Assembly (NCBI GenBank): GCA_963725415.1
Contig: CAVRZY010000129.1
Location: 1-32,070 of the forward strand
Source of the DNA: CAVRZY01 sp963725415
GTDB lineage: Bacteria; Acidobacteriota; Terriglobia; Bryobacterales; Bryobacteraceae
Reading direction: 5' to 3'
DNA: 32,070 nucleotides
The notes beneath the pieces were generated by a model. The model saw only the letters and a program-made list of their open reading frames with translations. It was not told where the DNA came from and did not search any database. Below are positions 14,997-23,302 of this stretch, one piece after another (within the stretch, counting starts at the first letter, position 1; every line of letters starts with the position of its first letter). The position numbers and the translations under genes were made by a program.

Positions 14997-15640
14997 ACGT
15001 TGCCGAAGGAATCCAGGTGCACTCGTTCGGGCTTTTCCAGGTCCTCATCCGGGCAGGTTGTCAACCGGCGGCGCAGTTGTCTCGGAAGACCGTTTGCCAG
15101 CTTCTCTGCTGCGCGTCCCCTGAAGCGAACGCCTCCTCCAACCACAGGCTGACCTCTGGCGCGTGAAGAATTCGGGCTCGACAGCACGGCCGGTTCTTCG
15201 ATGCATATCGTGTTGCTGGGGATCCCCAGCTCTTTAGCGGCCGCGCAAGCGAGTTTGGCCGGGCTGTGCTGGTGGGTGCTCTGATGAAACGCATCATCAC
15301 TGATACTGAGATCGACAATCCCCAGCGCCCGGATCGGTTTCAGCCAAATCGCAGCGTCTTCCAGCGAGGTAGCCCAGTAAGCGTTGCTGACGATGCCGGT
15401 TTTCAGCCCCAGACTGGAGGCCAAACGAAGCCCCGCGAGCATCAGCGGGTAGAACAAGAGCGGCTCGCCTCCCTCGAAATAGACCATTTCGACGGTTCTG
15501 AGCCTCTCGATTTCCCTGAAAACGCGGCGGAGTTGTTCCAGGGTAAAGGTTCCCTGCGCATCCGAACCGCAATGCAGGAAGCAGTGATCGCATTCATATG
15601 TGCAGGTATAGGTGAGAAGAAAATGAACTCCCCTCAGCAC
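14738..15640 (-). CDS. Radical SAM protein with SPASM-like cysteine tail
   Basis: 300 aa from GTG at 15640, preferred over an upstream ATG (15712) because GGAGGAG lies 7-8 nt before it and it places the cluster motif near the N-terminus as usual. C13-x3-C17-x2-C20 (TCTYECDHC) binds the SAM-cleaving 4Fe-4S cluster; EGGEPLLF is the GGEP SAM-binding motif. The C-terminal half has further Cys residues: CPDEDLEKPERVHLDSFGNV, HICQGVSMGN, HPICGP and DECHYCYF, resembling a SPASM/twitch auxiliary-cluster region. Substrate unknown; no precursor peptide gene was found next to it. Its 3' end is duplicated at 9480-9866. A second radical SAM gene lies upstream on the same strand, 339 bp away. Confidence 0.85.
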   Translation of the reverse strand: MLRGVHFLLTYTCTYECDHCFLHCGSDAQGTFTLEQLRRVFREIERLRTVEMVYFEGGEPLLFYPLMLAGLRLASSLGLKTGIVSNAYWATSLEDAAIWLKPIRALGIVDLSISDDAFHQSTHQHSPAKLACAAAKELGIPSNTICIEEPAVLSSPNSSRARGQPVVGGGVRFRGRAAEKLANGLPRQLRRRLTTCPDEDLEKPERVHLDSFGNVHICQGVSMGNMWESSLSVLVGEYDARAHPICGPLLAGGPAGLAKQHGVKLGDQYVDECHYCYFVRKALVDRFPQYLAPRQVYGLT

Positions 15641-15759
15641 AGTGGTTCTCCTCCAGAGCCTGTTCGCAGGATAGCAGGAATGTTGAATTGAGATCGCCAT
15701 GGTGGAGAACATCAGCTCAGCGAGCGGCGCCTGCGGGCAGAGCCGCCCTGCCGAGGGAG

Positions 15760-15850
15760 ATTGACGATTGCGGGATTGACCATTGACGATTGCTGTGTCT
15801 GGCGCAGCGGGACACTGAAATCGTCAATCGTCAATGAGCCAATCGTCAAT
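15760..15850. repeat. Inverted-repeat cluster of ATTGACGATTG units
   Basis: ATTGACGATTG occurs at 15760-15770 and 15782-15792, with a variant ATTGACC at 15775. The complementary AATCGTCAATCGTCAAT (15819-15835) and CAATCGTCAAT (15840-15850) follow a 26-nt loop. The array can fold into a long hairpin between the two radical SAM genes. The remainder of 15641-15979 holds no convincing gene or promoter. Confidence 0.7.
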
Positions 15851-15979
15851 TGGTCGGCGACACCGAAAGTGACGAACACGCGGAATCTTCCCGAGCCGCG
15901 AAGAAATGGGGCTTTAGTGGGACAACTTCTTCATGAGGGCGGCGGGCTTTCAATACCCCCTGACCAGGCTGGTTGGCCG

Positions 15980-17302
15980 TCAGCGGACGTAGCCGTCCTT
16001 GCGGGTCTTGAGCCGGTAGCCCCAACTGATGAGCACCGAGAGGCCCAGTTCGTGTGGTCGAAGGTAACGCACCTGCCTGCCTAGCCGGCGCAAGGTCCAA
16101 GGCCAGGAGTAAAACCTCGAAACGATCCGATCGTGGCCGTTTTGGAGCTCAGCCGCACTCATATGTTTCGGTGAGAAGACCACATGACCCAGGTCGTAGC
16201 GCTCCCAGTTCCGGTCGTGGATTCGGCCTTCCCGTTCCAAGCGCCGAAACAGCGCTGTTCCCGGGAACGGAGTGAGCACTGTCAACTGCAGAGCGTCGAT
16301 GTTCGCCTCGTCCACAAATTGCAGAGTGCGCTCGAAGACCTCCGGGCCATCGTGATCGTAGCCCAGCACGAAGGCCGCTACCACAGCGATTCCCAGTTCG
16401 TGAAGCTTCCGGATGCCAGCCTGATATTCGGCGACCCGGTTGAACCCTTTGCCGGTCTCATGAAGACTCGCCTGGACGAGGCTCTCGAATCCGATGAACA
16501 CTCCCCGGCAACCACTATCGTGCATGAGGTTCAGGAGATCTGCATCACGAGTCACGTTGAAAGCGATTTGCGAGTACCAGTGGATCCGAAGCGGAACCAA
16601 GGCCCGCAACAGTGCTTTGAGGTAGTCCAGATCCGCGGCCAGACTGTCGTCCATGAAGAGCACCCGCTTCCTGCCACAGAGCTGAATCTCCTCGATGACA
16701 TCCTCAACCGGCTTCTTCTTGAAGGTCCGTTCGGAGAAGGCCGACACGGAGCAAAATTCGCAGCGCTGGTCGCAGCCGCGCGTGGCCTGCACAACGGAGG
16801 GCCACATGTACTGGCGTGATCGGATCAATGCCGGGTTAATCCGTGCCGCCCGGAAGCCAGGATAAGGGAGCCGGTAAAACTTTTGCAGCCGGTGCTGACG
16901 GTAGTCTTCAATCATGCGGGGCAGGCTGGCCTCAGCCTCGCCGATGCAGATCGCGTCGCCGTGCGCCGCCGCCTCCTCTGGCAGCAGCGTCGGGTGGTAG
17001 CCTCCGAGGAACACCGTTCTGCCACGCTTCCGAAACCGCCTGGCAATGTCGTAAGCGCGCGGAGCGTTGTAGGTCATGAAGGATACCCCGACAATATCGG
17101 CGTCGGTGTCGAAATCGATGGCCTGGACATTCTCGTCCACTACCTCGGTCTCGATCTCCGGAGGCGTCGCGGCGGCCACGCACAGGGCGCTCAGCATGGA
17201 GAAGCGGAAGATGCGGGTTTGAAAGGAGGCGGTCTGGCTTCTCCGCTCGAGCCGAAACTGCCTGGCGGCCGGACAGATGATCTGAAACTTGAGAGGTTTC
17301 AT
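15980..17302 (-). CDS. B12-binding-domain radical SAM protein
   Basis: 440 aa. The N-terminal 130 residues are a Rossmann-like cobalamin-binding domain (DADIVGVSFMTYNAPRAYDI, FLGGYHPTLLPEEA, DAICIGEAEASLP). The radical SAM core has C177-x3-C181-x2-C184 (GCDQRCEFCS), followed by VLFMDDSLAADLDYLK and GVFIGFESL. A C-terminal helical segment (LTVLTPFPGTALFRRLEREG) is like that in the BchE/HpnR-type class. Such proteins catalyse methylations, ring closures or other modifications of lipids, cofactors or natural products; the substrate cannot be inferred. A GAAGGG ribosome site precedes the ATG. It may act with the radical SAM protein encoded 339 bp downstream. Confidence 0.88.
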   Translation of the reverse strand: MKPLKFQIICPAARQFRLERRSQTASFQTRIFRFSMLSALCVAAATPPEIETEVVDENVQAIDFDTDADIVGVSFMTYNAPRAYDIARRFRKRGRTVFLGGYHPTLLPEEAAAHGDAICIGEAEASLPRMIEDYRQHRLQKFYRLPYPGFRAARINPALIRSRQYMWPSVVQATRGCDQRCEFCSVSAFSERTFKKKPVEDVIEEIQLCGRKRVLFMDDSLAADLDYLKALLRALVPLRIHWYSQIAFNVTRDADLLNLMHDSGCRGVFIGFESLVQASLHETGKGFNRVAEYQAGIRKLHELGIAVVAAFVLGYDHDGPEVFERTLQFVDEANIDALQLTVLTPFPGTALFRRLEREGRIHDRNWERYDLGHVVFSPKHMSAAELQNGHDRIVSRFYSWPWTLRRLGRQVRYLRPHELGLSVLISWGYRLKTRKDGYVR

Positions 17303-17380
17303 CGCGCCCTTCTCACAAGGAGAAACGGATCCTTGACCCGATTGTAGCTCTGGCGGAGCGCGGAGGCTCTTTCAGATCGC

Positions 17381-17453
17381 TTACAGGGCCACCAGATGCC
17401 CGCCGCTGTTGAACGCCGGCAGGGACGGCGGGCCAGGGCTGGTCCGCCTGCTT
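17381..17453 (-). pseudogene. VapB antitoxin C-terminal relic
   Basis: On the minus strand the segment reads SRRTSPGPPSLPAFNSGGHL then VAL-stop, parallel to the vapB tail SRRTSRGLPPLPTFSSGGHL at 7640-7700. DNA identity is evident (for example CTGGTCCGCCTGCT and GCCCGCCGCTG in both). The N-terminal DNA-binding part and any VapC partner are missing. It overlaps the upstream region of the next plus-strand gene. Confidence 0.72.
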
Positions 17454-17486
17454 TCCGGTCCCCTCGTCTGTCCGCGCGGCGGTAGA

Positions 17487-18773
17487 ATGCGTGGCATGGT
17501 GCGCCTACTTTTTGTACTGCTGCTGTGCTTCGAGACCGGACTTGGGCTGGCTCAAACCCTCGGCAATCACAAGCTGGTCTATGATGGCCGCGGCATCCTG
17601 CTGCCCTGGACATCCTGGGAGGATGCTCTGGAACGCGAGATGAACTGGTATCTGCGGTGCCCCATGGAACGCGGCTACCCGCGCTTCGTTTTCATGACCT
17701 TCATGGACGGCGATTACAATCCGATCACCAAGCGGCCGTCATTCATCCCGGCGATGCAGAACGGAATGGGTATCATCTCGTACCTGAAATACTACGCCTA
17801 CCAAGGGAAGAAAGATCCCAGGGTGCTGGCGTTTGCGCGGGCGATGGGGGACTACTTGGTGAAGGAGAGCCTGACGCCGGAGGAAGGGAAGTATCCCCAA
17901 TTCACGCGCTCGACAGGGTGGGCCGGGCGGTTCCCGCAGCCGCCGGACTGCGGATCGCAGGCTGACAAACCTTACGAAATCGAGCCCGATAAGGGCGGCA
18001 TAGCGGGGTGCGCATTGGCGCTTCTCTACGAGGAAACCAAGGAGGAGAAGTACCTCCGGCAGGCGCTTCAGAATGCGCGGGTGCTCGCCGCCAACATGGT
18101 GAGCGGGAATGAATCCCGCTCTCCGTGGCCGTTCCGGGTGGACTATCGGACTGGGGAGGCGCGGGGCGAGGCGTCGGGGAACATGTCGTTTATCCTGCGG
18201 CTGTTTGACTGGCTGATCCAGCACGGGTACGCGGAATTCCAGGCTCCGCGTGACAACTTGTGGTCCTGGATCAAGAAGTTTCAGATTCCCAATTTGGCCA
18301 AGGACGGCCTGCTGTGGGTTCACTTCTTCGAAGATCACCAGGAGCCGGACAATCGCACGGCCTGGGCTCCGCTGAACCTGGCGCGCTATTTGATCGAGCG
18401 GAAGGAAGCGCTCGATGCGGAATGGAAAGAGGACGCCAAGGCGCTCATCGATTTCACCAACCGCAGGTTCACGGGCATTCGTAACGGGATTCCGGTTTGC
18501 GGGGAGCAGGACTACGACAAGAATCCCTGGGGCGGCATCCTGTCCACGTACGGGGCGGTGCTGGCGATGTACTGTTCGGCGACCGGCTCGCAGGAATACA
18601 AGGGCCTGGCCTGGCAGGCGCTGAATTACGCGTTGTATGCGATCGACACGGACGGGTGTCCAGGCGATGGGGCGTGGAGGGCGGGGCGGGGCGGCTGGCA
18701 GGAGGACGCGCACACCGACAAGCTCCACAATTTCCTGGATGCCATGGCAGCTTTCCCGGAATGGGGGAAGTGA
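17487..18773 (+). CDS. Secreted protein of unknown function, probable (alpha/alpha)6-barrel glycosidase-like
   Basis: 428 aa from the ATG at 17487 (a second ATG at 17496 gives MVRLLFVLLLCFETGLGLAQ, equally plausible). A clear signal peptide is followed by repeating helix-hairpin segments such as MGIISYLKYYAYQGKKDPRV, ALALLYEETKEEKYLRQALQ and MSFILRLFDWLIQHGYAEFQ, a spacing typical of six-hairpin glycosidase folds. A Trp/Asp-rich surface (LLPWTSWEDALEREMNWYLR, FPEWGK) would suit carbohydrate binding. No family could be named with confidence and catalytic residues were not identified. It is convergent with the RhaT gene, separated by a MITE-like element. Confidence 0.8.
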   Translation: MRGMVRLLFVLLLCFETGLGLAQTLGNHKLVYDGRGILLPWTSWEDALEREMNWYLRCPMERGYPRFVFMTFMDGDYNPITKRPSFIPAMQNGMGIISYLKYYAYQGKKDPRVLAFARAMGDYLVKESLTPEEGKYPQFTRSTGWAGRFPQPPDCGSQADKPYEIEPDKGGIAGCALALLYEETKEEKYLRQALQNARVLAANMVSGNESRSPWPFRVDYRTGEARGEASGNMSFILRLFDWLIQHGYAEFQAPRDNLWSWIKKFQIPNLAKDGLLWVHFFEDHQEPDNRTAWAPLNLARYLIERKEALDAEWKEDAKALIDFTNRRFTGIRNGIPVCGEQDYDKNPWGGILSTYGAVLAMYCSATGSQEYKGLAWQALNYALYAIDTDGCPGDGAWRAGRGGWQEDAHTDKLHNFLDAMAAFPEWGK

Positions 18774-18791
18774 GCCAGCAACGGGTCGCTA

Positions 18792-18930
18792 GTGCATCGT
18801 CCGATAAGTGCTTTCTGGTATGTAGACCGCGCAAAACGGGGACAGGGTCCAATTGCGCAGTGGGCAATTGGTTGCCTGTACCCGTTTTGCCCCGAGGCGG
18901 ATACTCCAAAGGACCAATCGGACGATGCGC
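18792..18930. mobile_element. MITE-like element with TA target duplication, between convergent genes
   Basis: Terminal inverted repeats GTGCATCGTCCGAT (18792-18805) and ATCGGACGATGCGC (18917-18930) differ at one base and are flanked by TA on both sides (18790-18791, 18931-18932), the signature of IS630/Tc1-type transposition. The interior forms a second hairpin: GCAAAACGGG near 18831 pairs with CCCGTTTTGC near 18881, and CCAATTGC with GCAATTGG. There is no coding frame. The right TA is part of the rhaT stop codon. Confidence 0.78.
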
Positions 18931-19953
18931 TAGGTTCGCATGCCGGAGGCGATGACGACCAGGGCAGCGATCATGAAGAGGATGCCGGTGGCGAGGTAAC
19001 GGAGAGCGCGGGCACGGGCGTTTTTCCACTCCCCGGTGGCGATGCCCCAGAAGTTGGCGACCAGAACCATGACGGTCATGAAGATCGGCCAGCCCAGCGT
19101 GGGGCCAAACTCCTTGCCGAGCCAAGTGGCGCCGAGACCGTAGAAGAAGAAACCGAACAGCCACAGGAAACCCATCGCGAACGCGTAGAGAGTATTTCGC
19201 AGGGGCTGGAGCGGTGCAGCGCCTCGCCAGCTCTTGTTCCTGCCGAGGAGATAGAGGCAGTAACCTGCATTGATCAGGAAGCCGGAAGAGATGGCCACGG
19301 CGAAAATCGCGATCGAAGCAGCGGCCGAGTCTGCACCCTGGCGAACCGCTTGCACTCGGATGGGGTCGCCGAAAGCGAAGCCGAGATTCAACATCGGCGA
19401 GGTGAGGCCGGAGGCGATGCAGATTACCAGGCCGCGAGAAAAGGCGGCGCCTGAGGAGGAGAGGCGCTGCTGCGGGCCTGCTTCCCTGAGCGCGCCGGCC
19501 CTGGAGCAGAAGACTACGCCGAGGATGGCCAAGGCCAGCCCTAGGAACAGCAGGCCGCCTGCGCAGGGAGGTCAGGTCCTGTGGGTGCAGGACCGCCAGC
19601 GGGACCAGCGCGCCCAGAGCCGAGGTGAGGGAAATGATGATCGCGAAACCCAGCGCCATGCCGACCCGCGCGATGCCTAACCCGAACAGGACCGAGCCAA
19701 CTCCCCAACCCGGCTCCGAACAAGGCTGTCTGCGCGAGCACGCCGGCACCCGCGCTGGGTATAAACCGCCGCCGCTTGCGGGATGACCACCGCCACCAGC
19801 AGCCACGGGAAACACGATCATCCCGGCCACGGAGTAGAAGAGCCACATCCTTTCCCAGGCCCATCCGCGAATGTACTTTTGGGGAGGGCAAAACTGCCCT
19901 GCATGGCCGCCCCGGCAGATACCAGCCAGCAAACCGATCCAGAACCCGTCCAT
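18930..19953 (-). pseudogene. rhaT: RhaT-type L-rhamnose/proton symporter, frameshifted in its N-terminal half
   Basis: The ATG at 19953 reads DGFWIGLLAGI; then, across frame changes, QGSFALPQKYIRGWAWERMW, ALFGAGWGVGSVLFGLGIAR and GMALGFAIIISLTSALGALV, all characteristic of RhaT. From about 19532 to the stop at 18930 the frame is clean: SGLTSPMLNLGFAFGDPIRV, YCLYLLGRNKSW, GFLWLFGFFFYGLG. About ten transmembrane helices are expected. Frame changes are near 19925, 19900, 19770, 19700 and 19550, two of them compensating. The start overlaps the fkp stop (TGATG), so it is the last gene of the operon. It may carry fucose or another 6-deoxy sugar rather than rhamnose, judged from context. Confidence 0.82.
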
Positions 19954-22900
19954 CAGGAAACCTCCACGCGCAATCCGTCCATGAGCAATCTGAAAAGCGA
20001 TACAAAGCGCCCGGGAGCGCGGCCCGCGAGCCTCGGCCAAGGGACGCTCGAAGCGCCGCCGCAGCGGCCTGGGGTCCGTGCGCCAGCAACAGCAGGAAGC
20101 CGCCGCCGCCCGCCCCGGCCAGCTTGGCGCCCGCGACCCGGACGGGCCGCAGCTCCTCCAGCAGGCCGTTGATGGGGGCGTTGGTGGTGTTGGGGTCGAG
20201 CACCTGGTTGAGCTGCCAGTGCCGGTCCAGCAGCCGCCCCAGGTAATCCCCACTCGCCTTCCCGCATGGCGTAGGCCATCTCGGCGGCCAGGGTCTTGAT
20301 GCTGTGCAGCACCTGCACGGTGGCCACCTCGCGGGCCAGGTAGCTGCCCACCACCTGGCGCGAGCAGGTCCTTGGCGATGCGCCGGATGCCGGTGTAATA
20401 GAGCATCAGGCGCTGGGCGAATTCCGCCTGGCGCTCCGCGGACCAGCCCACCGGCTCGACGCGCAAGCGCTGCCGCAGTCCGGGGCCCGAGATGACCAGT
20501 TTGGCGCCCGGGAAGATGCCTCCGGCCTGGTCCTGCCAGCCGCCGCCGGTGGTCATGCGCTGCTCCAGCCGCATGACCTGATCGCTCAAGGGAGTGGTTC
20601 GTTCAGAGCTACACCCAGCATCTCGGCCAGCGCCCGCAACACGGTGCGCGCCCAGGATACTGGTAGTGCCCAGCCCGGAGCCCATGGGCAGGTTGACGCT
20701 GGTCGAGATCTCGAGGCCGCCTCCGCAGCGTGCCAGTGCGGCGCCCAGCGATTCTCCCGGCTGGATGATTTCGGCAAGCTGCACCGCAGCGCGCGGGACG
20801 GCGAAGGGGCTGCCGGGCTCGAAGGGTGCGAAGATCTCCTCGCTGGAGCGGTAGGAGACCATCTCGCCACTCTTCCGTCGAGACGCACCGCACCAGCGGC
20901 TCGGTCGAGACGGCGAACAGTGGTGCGGATGGGGTACTCGTCGTCGAAGGTGATGGCGATGTTGAGCACGGTCCCGCCCCAATCCAGGCAGAAGGGCGGG
21001 GTGTCGGACCAGCCGCCGCCCAGATCGATGCGCGGCGGTGCGGAGACGGTCACGGCCTGGCGGCGCCAGGCGTGGGCGGCGGATGGCGAATGGGTTGCCG
21101 TACGCGCCCTCGGTCCACCGCCCGGGCTCGACACGAGCTGAAGGCCGCGGCCCGCGCGCTTGGCCGGCTCCTCCGACAGGCCCGCGTGCCCGAGCAGACA
21201 GGCTGGCTTGGAAGTAGTGGCTGGCTGCTTCGGTGGTGAGGCAGCGGCGGAGGTTGCTGCGTGGGTCGCCAGGGAGCGCCCGGCCGCGGCCACGGGGCGG
21301 ATTCCGGGAGCGTGCGCCAGCAGCGGGCGGATGTCGGCGCCGGATTGGGCCAGCGAGACGGCGGTCAGTTGCCAGTTGGTGCTGCGGTGCGCCGGGTGCG
21401 CGCGTCGGCCAGCGCCTGGCCGTCGGCCCACTGCGTGCTGGTGGCCAGAGAGAGTCTCTCGCATGGTGGCCCACTGGCCGGGAGAGAACCCGCTGGAAAG
21501 CCCATCATCCAGCGTGCGCAAGCCCAGGCCTCTTCGATGGTGCCGCAGGGAAACAGGAGCGCGTTCCACAGGCTGCGCGCCTCGGGCGGAACGCCGGGCC
21601 ACACGGCTTCCGGGTCCAGGCCCAGGGCGGCACGGCTCCAAAGATCGGCCGCCCGAACCAGGTGGCCGCCGCTGGCCGCGGTTAGCTTGGGGTCGTCCTC
21701 AACCCCGTAGACTCGAATGACCACGCCGCGCCGCCCATCCGGCAGCGATGATCGGGACCTGGTGAAGGACTGTGTCCTCGGGCGCTTCCACCGGGGTGGG
21801 CAAGTCGGCTAGGCCATGCAGCATCGCGCCGCGCGCGGCGCGGACCACGTGTTCGAGATCGCATTCAATGGCCAGAGCGCCGGGGCCCAACTCGCCGCCG
21901 CCGGCCAGCGCGCTGTCGATGATCACGCCCGCCGAGCGCAGGCCAGGCGGGGCCACCGTACCCAGCCGCTGCTGCACTTCGTACAGCCGCGTGAAGTTGG
22001 TTTCCTCGGTGATCAAGCGGCGAAAAGACGTAGTCGTGCCCACGTGGGTGAAATCGCCTCGGACCAGGCAGCACCAGAATGGCGAGCCGCGCAAGGTTTC
22101 CCAAAGCTGGCGGCAGATCGGCGCGGCATCCGGGGCGGGTGTCCACTGCCCGGTGAGCGCCAGGGTAACGTGCTCGTAGAGGTCGAGGACGGGCGGGGCG
22201 GCGGTGCGCAGCAGGCTTCCGCCCAACTCGGCCAGCCTGGCAGCGAGGGCGTGGTCGAAGCGCAGCAGCCCGCTGTCCAGCGCCACTTCGTCGTTCTCCA
22301 GCAGGCCGCCGGCAGCGCGCACCTGGGCTGCCGAGGGCTTTTGCAGGAAGGAGTACACGCGGCCCTGCTCATCGGCGATGTACACTCCGTGGCCGCTTCC
22401 GACCTCGACCGGCTGGCGGATGGCGACTCCGGTGACTCCCGGCCGATCCCAGCGCAAGCCCCCAGCGTCAAACGTGAGCACTACGTCCCCGGAGGCCACT
22501 AGCAGGCCGCAGGGCAGGCCCTCGACCCAGCTCGAGGAGAGCGCCAGGGTTTCGTCGAAGACCGTACTGACCTCGCCCCAGGGCGTTTTCACCGGCAGGG
22601 CGCTGAACAGTTTGCCGGAGAGCGAATACTGCGGCAGGCGGCGGGAATCGCCGCCCGAGTGGATCATCAGAACGCGCTGTTTTGCCCACCAGGATTCCAG
22701 TGAGGCTTGTTCCCCCAGCGCCCTTAAAGCGTTGAGGGTCGCTCCTCCGCTGCCGATGCGCTGGTTGCCGAGATCGGGCACCACCAGGTAAAGCACGCCC
22801 GGCGGCACTTTCTCCTGCTCGCGGCGGCGGTGGATCTCATCGCTGTAGCGGTCAGCCTGCCGCGTGGAACCGGCCGTGACGATGACCGCGGTCCACCAGG

Positions 22901-22975
22901 GCGACACCGCTGCTCTCTCCTGCGATCCGCTTCACGTAGGCGGACCGGGCGCGCTGCGCAATGGCGCCAGGTCAT
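19953..22975 (-). pseudogene. fkp: Bifunctional L-fucokinase/GDP-L-fucose pyrophosphorylase, multiply frameshifted
   Basis: About 1,007 codons overall, matching Fkp of Bacteroides (about 950 aa). The N-terminal nucleotidyltransferase part (22907-21735) is in one frame: QRIGSGGATLNAL, MIHSGGDSRRLPQYSLSGKL, GLLVASGDVVL, VYSFLQKPSAAQV, GDFTHVGTTTSF. The C-terminal GHMP kinase part is spread over several frames: APPRIDLGGGWSDTPPFCLD, LPMGSGLGTTSILGA, MTTGGGWQDQAGGIF, YYTGIRRIAKDLL and the Gly-rich KLAGAGGGGFLLLL, ending MDGLRVEVS. Frame changes are near 22900, 21735, 21480, 21390, 20900, 20645, 20590, 20360, 20240 and 20045. It phosphorylates L-fucose and makes GDP-L-fucose. The ATG at 22975 directly follows the mutarotase stop. 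Decay or indel errors cannot be separated here. Confidence 0.85.
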
Positions 22976-23299
22976 TCAATCGGTGTGAAAGACCTCCTCC
23001 ATCTCCGCCCACCACTCGCCAGGGGCGCGCGTCTCCAGGGGCTGCTGCATGGGCTCCATAATGGCCCACCATTCCTGGGTCTTGGGATCGGCTGCCATCT
23101 TGGCCATGTCGGCCGCAAAGTTTTCGCCAACGTACTCAAAATACCCGAACAGGTACCCGTCTTTGTGGAAGATCGAGTAATTGCGGATGTTGCACTGCCG
23201 GATCATGTCCAGGATTTCCGGCCAGACCCTGGCGTGGTAGGTCTTGTAGGCTTCGAGTTTCCCCGGTTTGACGCGGATGACGGAACCGTGTCTCTGCAT
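22976..23299 (-). CDS. L-fucose/L-rhamnose mutarotase (DUF718 family)
   Basis: 107 aa, complete. QRHGSVIRVKPGKLEAYKTY then HARVWPEILDMI contains the Tyr/His pair of RhaM; NIRNYSIFHKDGYLFGYFEY and the C-terminal GEWWAEMEEVFHTD are typical of the subfamily often found beside fucose genes. It equilibrates the anomers of a 6-deoxyhexose so that the kinase receives its preferred form. It starts 4 bp after the GH2 stop and is followed at once by the fkp ATG (TGA-ATG), so all are cotranscribed. Divergent from the rhaM at 6029, with which it shares only the family pattern. Fucose is favoured by the fkp context. Confidence 0.9.
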   Translation of the reverse strand: MQRHGSVIRVKPGKLEAYKTYHARVWPEILDMIRQCNIRNYSIFHKDGYLFGYFEYVGENFAADMAKMAADPKTQEWWAIMEPMQQPLETRAPGEWWAEMEEVFHTD

Positions 23300-23302
23300 G
23301 AT

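Noticed and set aside
15760..15850. Possible CRISPR array
   Set aside because: The repeated unit is only about 11 bp, is present in both orientations and has no regular spacers or cas genes nearby.
18469..21474. A single open frame of about 1,000 codons on the minus strand
   Set aside because: It is a composite: it alternates between true fkp and rhaT segments and out-of-frame Arg/Pro-rich sequence, then runs antisense to the convergent gene. The conserved motifs of fkp and rhaT are spread over three frames, so this long frame is not one protein.
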